Part shown: one piece after another, positions 21,201 through 29,828 of the stretch
Layout: each line of letters opens with the position of its first letter
Numbering within the stretch: position 1 is the stretch's first letter
Assembly (NCBI GenBank): GCA_032128415.1
Contig: JAQBGW010000142.1
Coordinates: 1-33,181 of the forward strand
DNA: 33,181 bases
Direction: 5' to 3'
Source: Ga0077527 sp032128415
Lineage (GTDB): Bacteria; Pseudomonadota; Gammaproteobacteria; Burkholderiales; SG8-41
The notes under the pieces: generated by a model
Databases searched by the model: none
What the model saw: only the letters and a program-made list of their open reading frames with translations
Told to the model about the DNA's origin: nothing
Translations under genes and position numbers: made by a program

Positions 21201-23342
21201 CTAGGATGCTGTTTTTTCGGACGCGGGCGTCGCACCGAAATTAAACACGTCATCCACCTGCAGATTGCCCGGCAGGTTGTGCGCGATGAACAGCAAGGTG
21301 ACCTTGCCCTTCAACTGGTTGATGGTCTGTGCGAATTGTTCAGCGGTCGCCTGATCCAGTCCGCTGGTGGCCTCGTCAAAAATCAGGATCTTCGGCCGCT
21401 TGAGCAGCGCGCGGGCAATCGCCAGTCGCTGCTTCTGCCCGCCCGACAGCCCGACGCCGTGTTCGCCCAGCCAGGTCTGGTAGCCCTGCGGCATTTTCTC
21501 GATCACCTCGTGGATGCCGGCCATGCGGCAGGCAATGATGACATCCTCGAAAACGGCATGGGGGCTGGCCATGCTCAGATTTTCATAGACGGTGTTGGCA
21601 AACAGTATCGTCTCCTGCGGCACCACGCCGTAGTACTGGCGTAGCTCATTGGCGGAGAGATGGCGGATATCGCGACCGTCGATTTCGATGCGCCCGTCTT
21701 CCGGCGGATAAAACCCCTGCAGCAGTTTAGCGAGCGTGCTCTTACCGCAGCCGGAAGGTCCGGTGATTACGGTTAATTTGCCCGGCTTTAGTGTGAGCGA
21801 GAGGTCACGGAACAGATAAGGGTGCTCTTCGCTGTAGCGGAACGACAAGCCGGAAATCGTGATCTGCCCCGCACCGCCCGGCGCGCGCGACGGCAGCAGC
21901 GCATAAGGCTCCGCCGGCGCATCCATCAGATCACCCAACCGCTTGACGGCGATGTCGGCCTGCTGGAATTCCTGCCACAGCGACGCGAGCCGCAGCATGG
22001 GTTGCGCCATGCGGCTGGCAAACATCTGGAACGCTACCAGCATGCCGATCGTAAAGCCTTCGTTTTGCATGACAATCAGCGCGCCCACGCACAGGATGGC
22101 GAGCGTCTGCGTCTGCTCGATGGCATTGGCGGCCGTGTTGGTGGTGTTGGACAACTGCCGCGCGCGAAATCCGGCATGCAGATAGTCGGCCAGCAGGGTC
22201 TCATAACGCTTTTCGAGATACGGCTCCATCTGCAGGGATTTGACGGTTTCCATGCCAACCACGTATTCGGTCAGAAACGCCTGATTGCGTGCACCTTTGA
22301 GGAACTGGTCGTTCACCCGTACCCGCAGCTGCGGCGTAATGACGATGCTGAGTACTGCCAGCAGCACCACGGTGGTCACTGCAATCAAAGATAACTGCCA
22401 GCTATACCAGAACATCACCGCAAGAAACACAAACAGGAACGGCAAATCCAGGAACAGCGTGACTGCCGCGCCGCTGATGAACTGGCGGATGGTCTCGACG
22501 CCGTGCAGGCGCGCAATCAGCGTGCCGGTCGGCCGTTGCTCGAAATAGCGCAGGTGCAGCCGCAGCAGATGACGGAACACCTGACTGCCCAGCACAGCAT
22601 CGATACGGTTGCCGGTGTGCAAAATGAAATACTGCCGGAGCCACGTCAAAAATGCGTTTAAAATCAAGAACATAATCAAACCCGCAGCAATCACCTGCAA
22701 AGTGCTCTGGGTTTGATGCACGATGACTTTGTCGATAATGACCTGCGTGAACAGCGGCGTGGTCAGGCCCACCAGTTGCAGCACGAAAGACACCAGCATC
22801 ACTTCGCGCCAGATCGTTTTGTGCTTCAGCAACTCCGGGATGAACCAGCGAAAACCGAATTGGTCAGTCTCACGCGACCATAAATCATCATCCGGCGCTT
22901 GCGGGCTGGCTTGATGCGTGACGAGCAACACAACCGGTTCGAAGTGTTGTGCAAAATCCGCGGCGGGTATGGTTTCTGCAGCATTGCTCTGCGCCCGAAA
23001 ATACAGCAGACGCTCGCCGTCGGCCTTGATCACCAAAGCCAGACTGGCGGCAGGCACAACCGGTAAGTGAATTGCGGTTGCATCGGCCGCGGATTCGATA
23101 CTGGTGTCCGGGCTGCGCAACCAAGCAACCAAAGGAAGCGCCAGTTCAGAAGGCTTGCTCCCGCTGGTGTCGTATTGCCCGATTTTGAATCCGAGTGCGG
23201 TGGCCGCTGCAATGAATGTGCCTGCGGAATGCGGCGGCGGATGTTGCTGGGCAACCAGCGCCGGATCAAACGGAATCCGGTTGATTTGGCACAAGCTCCC
23301 CAGCATCCATACCAAATCCTGTGCCAGCCACGATCGATCCAC
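21201..23342 (-). CDS. HlyB-type peptidase-like/permease/ATPase ABC transporter
   Basis: The 713-residue protein has three parts: an N-terminal C39-peptidase-like domain (about 1-140), a six-helix exporter membrane domain (about 175-460) and an ATPase domain. The ATPase has Walker A GPSGCGKST (528-536), signature LSGGQ (632-636), Walker B ILIFDE (652-657) and switch His688. The sequence resembles HlyB throughout (WFIPELLKHK, ITPLF-like TTPLFTQVIIDKV). The N-terminal domain has Cys18 followed by Gln, not the CG of active C39 peptidases, so it is probably a non-cleaving docking domain. The ATPase ends about 25 residues after the switch His, shorter than in HlyB. The start is GTG with AAAGGGGA upstream. 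No HlyD or TolC partner or RTX substrate gene lies beside it. Confidence 0.9.
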   Translation of the reverse strand: MDRSWLAQDLVWMLGSLCQINRIPFDPALVAQQHPPPHSAGTFIAAATALGFKIGQYDTSGSKPSELALPLVAWLRSPDTSIESAADATAIHLPVVPAASLALVIKADGERLLYFRAQSNAAETIPAADFAQHFEPVVLLVTHQASPQAPDDDLWSRETDQFGFRWFIPELLKHKTIWREVMLVSFVLQLVGLTTPLFTQVIIDKVIVHQTQSTLQVIAAGLIMFLILNAFLTWLRQYFILHTGNRIDAVLGSQVFRHLLRLHLRYFEQRPTGTLIARLHGVETIRQFISGAAVTLFLDLPFLFVFLAVMFWYSWQLSLIAVTTVVLLAVLSIVITPQLRVRVNDQFLKGARNQAFLTEYVVGMETVKSLQMEPYLEKRYETLLADYLHAGFRARQLSNTTNTAANAIEQTQTLAILCVGALIVMQNEGFTIGMLVAFQMFASRMAQPMLRLASLWQEFQQADIAVKRLGDLMDAPAEPYALLPSRAPGGAGQITISGLSFRYSEEHPYLFRDLSLTLKPGKLTVITGPSGCGKSTLAKLLQGFYPPEDGRIEIDGRDIRHLSANELRQYYGVVPQETILFANTVYENLSMASPHAVFEDVIIACRMAGIHEVIEKMPQGYQTWLGEHGVGLSGGQKQRLAIARALLKRPKILIFDEATSGLDQATAEQFAQTINQLKGKVTLLFIAHNLPGNLQVDDVFNFGATPASEKTAS

Positions 23343-23459
23343 AGCGTCCCCTTTGCGCTTCCGGCTCGCCCGACTTTGATGCCGGGTTCGTTTCGATACT
23401 TTACTGTATCAGCGCCGGTTGTTCCAAAACACTGACTGGCTTGGCGAGACTTAACGAGA

Positions 23460-23536
<77 letters not shown>

Positions 23537-23546
23537 GGCGACAGCG

Positions 23547-23552
23547 ATTATA
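23547..23552 (-). promoter_or_regulatory. Promoter -10 of tRNA-Met
   Basis: A perfect TATAAT (minus strand) ends 10 bases before the tRNA 5' end, placing the start about 4 bases before the mature tRNA. A convincing -35 is not seen; the upstream bases are a GC-rich inverted repeat right after the rpoD stop. Confidence 0.65.
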
Positions 23553-23596
23553 GCGGGGGGATGCTGCTCACCGCCCGGCGGGCGGGCGGCGGCAGA

Positions 23597-25921
23597 TCAA
23601 TTTTCGTTGTCGAGAAAACTGCGCAGGCGCTCGGAACGCGACGGGTGGCGCAGCTTGCGCAGCGCCTTCGCCTCAATCTGGCGTATGCGCTCGCGTGTGA
23701 CGTCGAACTGCTTGCCGACTTCTTCGAGCGTGTGGTCGGTGTTCATTTCAATGCCGAAGCGCATGCGCAGCACTTTCGCTTCGCGCGGGGTCAGGGTATC
23801 GAGTACGTCGCCGGTCACGTCACGCAGGCTGCCGTAAACCGCGGCATCGCTGGGCGCCATCGTCGATTGATCTTCGATGAAATCGCCGAGGTGTGAATCG
23901 TCGTCGTCGCCGATCGGCGTCTCCATGGAAATCGGTTCCTTGGAGATTTTCAGAATTTTGCGGATCTTCTCCTCGGGCATTTCCATTTTCTCGGCCAGCG
24001 TCGCCGGATCCGGCTCCGAGCCGGTTTCCTGCAGAATCTGCCGCGAGATGCGATTCATCTTGTTGATGGTTTCGATCATGTGCACGGGGATGCGGATCGT
24101 GCGCGCCTGGTCGGCGATCGAGCGGGTGATCGCCTGGCGAATCCACCAGGTTGCGTAAGTCGAGAACTTGTAACCGCGGCGGTATTCGAACTTGTCCACC
24201 GCTTTCATCAGGCCGATGTTGCCTTCCTGGATCAGGTCGAGGAACTGCAGGCCGCGATTGGTGTACTTCTTGGCGATCGAAATCACCAGCCGCAGGTTGG
24301 CCTCGGTCATATCACGCTTGGCGCGACGGGCACGCGCTTCACCCGTAGTCATCTGGCGATTGATTTCTTTCAGTTCCTTGATCGGGATGCCGGTGCGGCT
24401 CTGCAGATCGAGCAGTTTCTTCTGTTGCTCGATCACCGCCGGCTCGAAACGCGACAGCGCCTCGCTCCACGGCTTGGATGACTCCACTTCACCGCGAATC
24501 CAGCGCGCGCTGGTTTCCTTGCCCGGAAATTCCTTGATGAAGTGCTGGCGCGGCATGCGCGCCTTATCAATGCACAGCGCCATGATCGTGCGCTCGTTGA
24601 CGCGCACTTCTTCGACCAGCTTGCGCACGCCGTCGCACAAGGCCTCGATCTGCTTGGCCGAGAAGCGGATTTTCATCAGCTCTTCGGAGATGGCTTCCCG
24701 CGCCAGGATATAAGGCCGGCCGCGCGAGCCGTGTTTCTGCAGCGCGCGCATCATCTTTTGATAGTTGGCGCGAATGTCGGAGAAATGCTTGAGCGAAGCC
24801 TCTTTCAGCCGCGCCAGATCCGCCGCTGCCTGCGCGGCGCTGGCTGCGCCGTCGTCGTCCTCTTCGTCCTCGTTATCGGCGTCGTCGCTGACTTCCGTTT
24901 CCTTTTCCTCTTCGGCAACCTCCTCGAGCAACGCCGCTTTCAACTCGAGGTCAACCAGACCGTCAACCACATCACCAACGCTGATCTCGTCCTTCTCGAT
25001 TTTCTCGGCAAGAGCGAGTATGTCGGCAATGGTAGTAGGGCACGCCGAAATCGCCAGAATCATATGCCGCAGGCCGTCCTCGATGCGCTTGGCAATCACG
25101 ATCTCGCCTTCGCGCGTCAGCAATTCGACCGAGCCCATTTCACGCATATACATGCGCACCGGGTCCGTGGTGCGGCCAAACTCCGAATCCACCGTGGACA
25201 GCGCGGCTTCCGCTTCCTCAACGGCATCTTCGTCCGCTACGGCAGGCGTGGATTCCGACATCAACAGCGTTTCGGCATCCGGTGCTTCGTCGTAAACCTG
25301 GATGCCCATGTCGTTGATCATGCCGATGATGTTCTCGATCGCCTCGGCGTCGAGCATGTCATCCGGCAGGTGGTCGTTGATCTCGGCGTAAGTCAGAAAA
25401 CCGCGCTCCTTGCCGAGCACGACCAGGTTTTTCAGGCGGAGGCGCCGCGCTTCTGCGGCTTCGGGCGACAATTCGCGACGCTCGAACTCCTTGACCAATG
25501 CGCGCTCGCGCGCGGTCAGGCCGCGGGTGGGGCGCTGCTTGCCACCGGGTTTGGCCGGAATCGGCGCCGATTGCGGCGCGGCCTTGTCGCGCTTCTGCGC
25601 GGCCGCCTTGACCTTGGCCAGCACCTGCTTGGCGACGGCCTTGAAATTGGCGAGCCTCTGCTCTTTTTTCAGCGCTGCTTTGGATTTAACTACCGGTTTG
25701 GCTGCAGTTTTAGCTTTAGCCGAACTTTTCAGCTTCGCATGTCCGCGGGCAGGTGCCTTGGCTTTAACGACTTTCGCCTTGGATTTTGCAGCCACGCGCG
25801 CTTTCGGCCGCGCTGCAGCCTTCGTCGCACTTTTCTTTACGCGCGCCGCAACCTTTACTTTGACGGTTTTCGCCTTAACGGTTTTTACTTTGGATTTTGC
25901 TGCCTTGGCTTGCTTGGCCAT
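23597..25921 (-). CDS. rpoD: RNA polymerase primary sigma factor (sigma-70)
   Basis: This is the housekeeping sigma factor, 774 residues. Parts in order: a lysine/alanine-rich extension (1 to about 130; the first acidic residue is Glu87), region 1.1 (about 162-215), region 1.2 DPVRMYMREMG (253-263), a non-conserved region with a very acidic stretch (337-357), regions 2.1-2.4 from MTEANLRLVIS (538-548) through FSTYATWWIRQAITRSI (586-602), region 3, and region 4 with TPREAKVLRMRFG (711-723) and the helix-turn-helix VTRERIRQIEAKALRKLRHP (741-760). It differs from E. coli mainly in the basic extension, which is usual in betaproteobacteria. It is the last gene of the rpsU-yqeY-dnaG-rpoD set and has a consensus -10 of its own just upstream. 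Confidence 0.98.
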   Translation of the reverse strand: MAKQAKAAKSKVKTVKAKTVKVKVAARVKKSATKAAARPKARVAAKSKAKVVKAKAPARGHAKLKSSAKAKTAAKPVVKSKAALKKEQRLANFKAVAKQVLAKVKAAAQKRDKAAPQSAPIPAKPGGKQRPTRGLTARERALVKEFERRELSPEAAEARRLRLKNLVVLGKERGFLTYAEINDHLPDDMLDAEAIENIIGMINDMGIQVYDEAPDAETLLMSESTPAVADEDAVEEAEAALSTVDSEFGRTTDPVRMYMREMGSVELLTREGEIVIAKRIEDGLRHMILAISACPTTIADILALAEKIEKDEISVGDVVDGLVDLELKAALLEEVAEEEKETEVSDDADNEDEEDDDGAASAAQAAADLARLKEASLKHFSDIRANYQKMMRALQKHGSRGRPYILAREAISEELMKIRFSAKQIEALCDGVRKLVEEVRVNERTIMALCIDKARMPRQHFIKEFPGKETSARWIRGEVESSKPWSEALSRFEPAVIEQQKKLLDLQSRTGIPIKELKEINRQMTTGEARARRAKRDMTEANLRLVISIAKKYTNRGLQFLDLIQEGNIGLMKAVDKFEYRRGYKFSTYATWWIRQAITRSIADQARTIRIPVHMIETINKMNRISRQILQETGSEPDPATLAEKMEMPEEKIRKILKISKEPISMETPIGDDDDSHLGDFIEDQSTMAPSDAAVYGSLRDVTGDVLDTLTPREAKVLRMRFGIEMNTDHTLEEVGKQFDVTRERIRQIEAKALRKLRHPSRSERLRSFLDNEN

Positions 25922-25962
25922 AATGGGTTCCGCCGGGCTACGTATCGGTGAAAAAGCCGGAA

Positions 25963-26002
25963 ATTATACCCTAAACAGCTCCAGACATCACTTGCTGGAG
26001 CT
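25963..26002 (-). promoter_or_regulatory. rpoD promoter -10 and hairpin over the dnaG stop codon
   Basis: On the minus strand a perfect TATAAT lies at 25963-25968, about 42 bases upstream of rpoD; the -35 position has only GTGATG. Just before it, AGCTCCAG (25977-25984) pairs with CTGGAGCT (25995-26002), with the dnaG stop codon in the loop. The stem could trim read-through from dnaG while the promoter restarts transcription for rpoD. Confidence 0.55.
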
Positions 26003-27748
26003 AATGCTAACTGCTTGTTGCAAAAAGCGATATTGGGCCTGATCCTCAGCGTTCAACTCCTGCCGGCGGGATTTCTCCAGCAATGCCGCAATCCTTGCCC
26101 GGCGGATACGATCCATGGCCTGTTGCCAGGCACCGGTAAATTCAGCTTCCAGCTCGGCCGGTTGGAGCGACCGATCCTGCCAGCGCAAGGCGCCGGCTTC
26201 TGCTGCGCGCACTGCCGCCTCATGCGGTGTACCGCGAAACGCCTCGCCCAGATTGATCGTTGCACCATCCGGTCCGATCAGATCCAACACCGCGGCCAGC
26301 GTCTGCAACTCCGACTGCTCAATACCCACCACATCAGCGCCCTGTTCCAGTTCGCTGCGATCTACGTGCGCACCCAGACGCGGCTCGCACACCACCAGTT
26401 CCAGCACTGTACGCAGGATCGACAGGGTCACCGGTGCCGGGCGCCGGGCCGGCGCGGCAGAAGGCTGCCGTTTGATCTCAAATTGCACATCGAGTTCCTG
26501 CTGCGACACACCAGCCAGTTGCGCGAGATCCTTGCGAATCAATAGCGACAGCATCGGTGCAGCGATTTGCTTCACCAGCGGTTTTGCCAGTTGCATCAGT
26601 TTGGCGCGACCTTCGGATGTCTGAATATCAACTTGGGCGCGCAGCTCGTCGATCAGAAACTGTGACAGCGTATCCGCCTTTGCCAGCAGTGCTTCAAACT
26701 CGGGTTTTCCGTGGCCGCGCACATAGCTGTCAGGATCCTCGCCATCCGGCAGAAACAGAAAACGCACCTGCTTGCCGTCCATCAGATGCGCAAGACTGTT
26801 TTCCAGAGCGCGCCACGCAGCGCGGCGCCCGGCGGCGTCACCGTCAAAACAGAATACGACTTCATCGGACTGGCGCAGCAGCTTTTGCACATGAATCGGC
26901 GTCGTCGCTGTGCCCAGCGTGGCCACCGCATACTCGATGCCCGCTTGCGCCAGCGCCACCACATCCATGTAACCTTCGACCACAATCACGCAACCGGCGT
27001 CGCGTATGGCACGGCGCGCCTGGAACAAACCATAGAGTTCACGGCCCTTCTCGAAGACGGGCGTTTCCGGCGAGTTCAGATACTTGGGTTCACCGTCACC
27101 CAGCACCCGTCCGCCAAAACCGATAATGTTGCCGCGCACATCGACGATCGGAAACATGATGCGGTCGCGGAACACATCGTAGCGTTTGCCTTCGTCGTTC
27201 TGTTTAACGAGACCGGCGGGGGTGAGTGCCTTGTCCTGGTAATCGGGAAACACCTGCTCGAGATTTTGCCAGCCATCCGGCGCATAACCGACGCCGAAGC
27301 GCTTGGCAATTTCGCCCGACAGGCCGCGGCGTTTCAGATACTCGATGGCGCGTGGCGCGTCTTTTAATTGATTACGATAGTACTGCGCGGCCTGCAGCAG
27401 CGCGCCCAGAAGGTCCGGGCCTTCTTCGGCGCGACGCTGTGACTCCGGCGACCGTACCTCTTCGGGCACTGTCATGCCGGTGCTCTGCGCGAGATCCTTC
27501 ACCGCATCGACAAAACCCATGCCGCCGTACTCCATCATGAAGCCGATGGCGGTACCGTGCGCACCACAACCGAAGCAGTGATAAAACTGTTTGGTCGGGC
27601 TGACCGTGAACGAAGGTGATTTTTCAGTATGAAAGGGGCAGCACGCCGAGTAGTTCGCGCCGCTGCGCTTGAGCTTGACGTGACGATCGACGACTTCGAC
27701 GATATCGACCCGGCCCAACAGATCCTGAATGAACGACTGCGGAATCAT
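25988..27748 (-). CDS. dnaG: DNA primase
   Basis: DNA primase makes RNA primers at the replication fork, 586 residues here, the usual size. The N-terminal zinc-binding domain has Cys37-x2-His40-x17-Cys58-x2-Cys61. The polymerase core includes the RFGVGYAPDGW region and the TOPRIM motifs VVEGYMDVVAL (catalytic Glu) and CFDGDAAGRRA (metal-binding Asp pair). The C-terminal part (about 440-586) is the less conserved DnaB-helicase-binding domain. The ATG at 27748 is chosen because MIPQSFIQDLLGRVDIVEV is the normal primase start; the open frame upstream adds 17 residues without support. It is third in the rpsU-yqeY-dnaG-rpoD order and is preceded by an attenuator-like hairpin. Confidence 0.97.
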   Translation of the reverse strand: MIPQSFIQDLLGRVDIVEVVDRHVKLKRSGANYSACCPFHTEKSPSFTVSPTKQFYHCFGCGAHGTAIGFMMEYGGMGFVDAVKDLAQSTGMTVPEEVRSPESQRRAEEGPDLLGALLQAAQYYRNQLKDAPRAIEYLKRRGLSGEIAKRFGVGYAPDGWQNLEQVFPDYQDKALTPAGLVKQNDEGKRYDVFRDRIMFPIVDVRGNIIGFGGRVLGDGEPKYLNSPETPVFEKGRELYGLFQARRAIRDAGCVIVVEGYMDVVALAQAGIEYAVATLGTATTPIHVQKLLRQSDEVVFCFDGDAAGRRAAWRALENSLAHLMDGKQVRFLFLPDGEDPDSYVRGHGKPEFEALLAKADTLSQFLIDELRAQVDIQTSEGRAKLMQLAKPLVKQIAAPMLSLLIRKDLAQLAGVSQQELDVQFEIKRQPSAAPARRPAPVTLSILRTVLELVVCEPRLGAHVDRSELEQGADVVGIEQSELQTLAAVLDLIGPDGATINLGEAFRGTPHEAAVRAAEAGALRWQDRSLQPAELEAEFTGAWQQAMDRIRRARIAALLEKSRRQELNAEDQAQYRFLQQAVSISSSK

Positions 27749-27777
27749 GCGCGCTGCCGAGTGCCCCACGTCAAAAC

Positions 27778-27816
27778 GGGCTGCGGGATGCAGCCCCAAA
27801 CGAACTGCAGTTTATA
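27778..27816 (-). promoter_or_regulatory. Hairpin/attenuator and -10-like element upstream of dnaG
   Basis: GGGCTGC (27778-27784) pairs with GCAGCCC (27790-27796) around a 5-base loop, followed on the minus strand by GTTTTG. It lies 30 bases before dnaG. A TATAAA (27811-27816) lies just upstream of it, with no clear -35. E. coli keeps DnaG low by a terminator in the same operon position, so a similar role is likely. Confidence 0.45.
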
Positions 27817-27891
27817 GGGTAGCGCGCCGTGCGCCACCACTTGCCGCGCGTGTTTGGCGCGACATTCTGAAACACCAACAAAAACAACGCG

Positions 27892-28341
27892 CTACGTTTT
27901 CGTGAGTTGCGCTTTCACGGTGGCCGACACTTTGGACATGTCGGCGCGGCCGGCCAGTTTCGGTTTCAACACGGCCATGACCTTGCCCATATCAGCCGGT
28001 CCTGCCGCACCGGTTTCGGCAATCGCCGTCGCCACCGCCGCCGCAATTTCGTTCTCACCCAGCGCCTGCGGCATGTAAGCCTGCAGCAACGCGAGTTCCT
28101 GCTTTTCCTTGTCAGCAAGATCCTGGCGTCCGCCCTGTTCGAACTGGGCAATGGAATCGCGCCGCTGCTTGATCATTTTCTCGATGATGCCGAGCACATC
28201 GGCGTCAGTCAGCACCTTGCGCTCATCGACTTCGCGCTGCTTCAGCGCGGCGAGCAGCAGCCGGATGGTATCGCGGCGCGCAGTCTCACCGCCGCGCATC
28301 GCGGCTTTGAGGTCCTCATTGATTTGTTCGCGCATAGCCAT
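27892..28341 (-). CDS. GatB/YqeY domain-containing protein
   Basis: The 149-residue protein matches the YqeY family, a stand-alone version of the tail domain of the amidotransferase GatB. The N-terminal half (MREQINEDLKAAMRGGE, RDTIRLLLAALKQREVDERK) and the C-terminal helical bundle (YMPQALGENEI, GPADMGKVMAVLKPKL) are both complete. Its cellular role is unsettled, though tRNA-related binding is suspected from the domain. It very often lies between rpsU and dnaG in beta- and other proteobacteria, as here. The ATG at 28341 has GTGAGGA upstream; a second ATG two codons on is also possible. Confidence 0.93.
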   Translation of the reverse strand: MAMREQINEDLKAAMRGGETARRDTIRLLLAALKQREVDERKVLTDADVLGIIEKMIKQRRDSIAQFEQGGRQDLADKEKQELALLQAYMPQALGENEIAAAVATAIAETGAAGPADMGKVMAVLKPKLAGRADMSKVSATVKAQLTKT

Positions 28342-28373
28342 GGTGTTCCTCACGCCTGGACTTACCAATAACA

Positions 28374-28405
28374 AAAGGGTGCGAGGCGTTGCCCCTGCAC
28401 CCTTT
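28374..28405 (-). terminator. Terminator-like hairpin between rpsU and yqeY
   Basis: AAAGGGTGC (28374-28382) pairs with GCACCCTTT (28397-28405), a perfect 9-bp stem, and on the minus strand runs into TTTTGTTATT. It lies about 80 bases past rpsU. It would let S21 be made in large excess over the genes downstream. Confidence 0.7.
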
Positions 28406-28450
28406 CACCACATTATTGCAGCGCGCTTGGTGGAGCGTTTTTAGTAAAAC

Positions 28451-28492
28451 GCTTCTGGAAGAGCGCTTCTAATAGAGCGCTTCTAATAGAGC
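28451..28492. repeat. Three tandem 14-bp units at the 3' end of rpsU
   Basis: GCTTCTAATAGAGC is found at 28465-28478 and 28479-28492, with a variant GCTTCTGGAAGAGC at 28451-28464. The copy at 28479-28492 holds the last codons and stop of rpsU, so the gene end appears to have been copied downstream. A separate stem GCGTTTT-TAGT-AAAACGC (28435-28452) follows. Confidence 0.85.
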
Positions 28493-28695
28493 TTAGGCGG
28501 CAGCAACTGCGAGCGCAGACGCTTGTGCGTGCGCTTGACTGCGGCGGCGAGCTTGCGCTTGCGCTCCGAAGTCGGCTTTTCGTAGAACTCGCGGGCGCGC
28601 AGTTCGGTCAGCAATCCCGTTTTTTCCACGGTGCGCTTGAAACGGCGCAGGGCCACTTCAAACGGCTCGTTTTCTTTCACGCGTACTGTAGTCAT
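28483..28695 (-). CDS. rpsU: 30S ribosomal protein S21
   Basis: This is the small basic ribosomal protein S21 (70 residues), which sits near the 3' end of 16S rRNA and helps start translation. It begins MTTVRVKENEPFEVALRRF and ends PPKLY, as in other betaproteobacteria. Arg and Lys dominate the C-terminal helix. GAGG lies upstream of the ATG at 28695. It is first of the rpsU-yqeY-dnaG-rpoD set, driven by a promoter with a perfect -10, and is followed by a terminator-like hairpin. A tandem 14-bp repeat covers its stop codon. Confidence 0.97.
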   Translation of the reverse strand: MTTVRVKENEPFEVALRRFKRTVEKTGLLTELRAREFYEKPTSERKRKLAAAVKRTHKRLRSQLLPPKLY

Positions 28696-28735
28696 GAAAC
28701 CTCGAAGCTGGGTCGGTGATGGGGCAAAGCGCGGT

Positions 28736-28741
28736 ATTATA
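28736..28741 (-). promoter_or_regulatory. rpsU promoter -10
   Basis: A perfect TATAAT on the minus strand, about 40 bases upstream of rpsU, would start transcription near 28729. The -35 region is weak (TGTAAA at 18 bases). It lies in the 110-base gap shared with the divergent tsaD. Confidence 0.7.
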
Positions 28742-28805
28742 ACCAAATTCAGCCAGAATTTACAGGCACCAGGCTCCCCGCCTGTGCCGCCCCGGCCACC
28801 CACCC

Positions 28806-29828
28806 GTGCTCGTACTCGGCATCGAAACCTCCTGCGACGAAACCGGTATCGCTCTTTATGACACCGGGCGCGGCCTGCTCGCCCACGCCCTGCACTCCCA
28901 GGTCGCGCTGCACGCCGATTACGGCGGGGTAGTGCCGGAACTGGCCTCCCGCGACCACATCCGGCGGGTGCTGCCACTGACCCGGGAAGTATTGAGCCGG
29001 GCCAGCACGACCCTGGCCAAACTGGATGCCGTGGCTTATACCGCAGGTCCTGGCCTGGCCGGCGCCCTGCTGGTCGGTGCCGGCATCGGTGCGAGCCTGG
29101 CCCACGCGCTGCATATTCCGGCCATCGCCGTACATCACCTTGAGGGCCACTTGCTGTCTCCGCTGTTGACCTCCCCGGCGCCGGCATTTCCGTTTATCGC
29201 GCTGCTGGTCTCCGGCGGCCACACCCAATTGATGCGGGTGGGCGGCGTCGGCGATTACACACTGCTCGGCGAAACTCTGGATGATGCGGCCGGCGAAGCT
29301 TTCGACAAATCGGCAAAACTGCTGGGCCTCGGCTACCCGGGCGGGCCGGCACTCGCCGCACTCGCCGGATCCGGCCACGCCGGCAAATATCCGCTGCCAC
29401 GGCCGATGCTACGCAGCGGCAATCTCGATTTCAGTTTTAGCGGCCTGAAAACCGCGGTGCTGACCGTGGTGCGCCAGACAGCGCTGGATGCCCAGGGCCG
29501 CGCCGACCTCGCCGCAGAACTGCAAGCGGCCATTATTGATGTGCTGATCGCCAAAGCATTGGCAGCCATAGATCAGACCGGGATCAACACACTGGTGGTT
29601 GCCGGCGGCGTCGGCGCCAACCGTCTGCTGCGTACCCAACTGACGACGGCTGCGCAACGCGTTGGCTGCACCGTGTTTTATCCACCACTGGAATTCTGCA
29701 CTGACAACGGCGCGATGATTGCATTCGCCGGTGCGCTGCGACTGCAGAAAAATCCGGGGGCTGCGTCAGCAACGCAAGGCTTCGTCGTGCGTCCGCGCTG
29801 GGAACTCGCCAGTCTGTCGGCGGACTAG
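28806..29828 (+). CDS. tsaD: tRNA N6-adenosine threonylcarbamoyltransferase
   Basis: TsaD transfers the threonylcarbamoyl group to A37 of tRNAs that read ANN codons, with TsaB and TsaE as partners. The protein is 340 residues, the usual length. It has the ASKHA-fold start VLGIETSCDETG (3-14), the metal-binding HHLEGH (His111 and His115), LLVSGGHTQL, the nucleotide loop VAGGVGANRLLR and the later metal ligand Asp in FCTDNGAMIA. The start is GTG at 28806, which begins the fold directly. It is divergent from rpsU, a neighbourhood kept in many proteobacteria. Its TAG overlaps the plsY stop on the other strand (CTAG), so the genes end tail to tail with no gap. Confidence 0.97.
   Translation: MLVLGIETSCDETGIALYDTGRGLLAHALHSQVALHADYGGVVPELASRDHIRRVLPLTREVLSRASTTLAKLDAVAYTAGPGLAGALLVGAGIGASLAHALHIPAIAVHHLEGHLLSPLLTSPAPAFPFIALLVSGGHTQLMRVGGVGDYTLLGETLDDAAGEAFDKSAKLLGLGYPGGPALAALAGSGHAGKYPLPRPMLRSGNLDFSFSGLKTAVLTVVRQTALDAQGRADLAAELQAAIIDVLIAKALAAIDQTGINTLVVAGGVGANRLLRTQLTTAAQRVGCTVFYPPLEFCTDNGAMIAFAGALRLQKNPGAASATQGFVVRPRWELASLSAD

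Noticed and set aside
24542..25951. A 469-residue open frame on the plus strand opposite rpoD
   Set aside because: It lies fully antisense to the certain rpoD gene, has no known motif and reads like reversed high-GC coding sequence.
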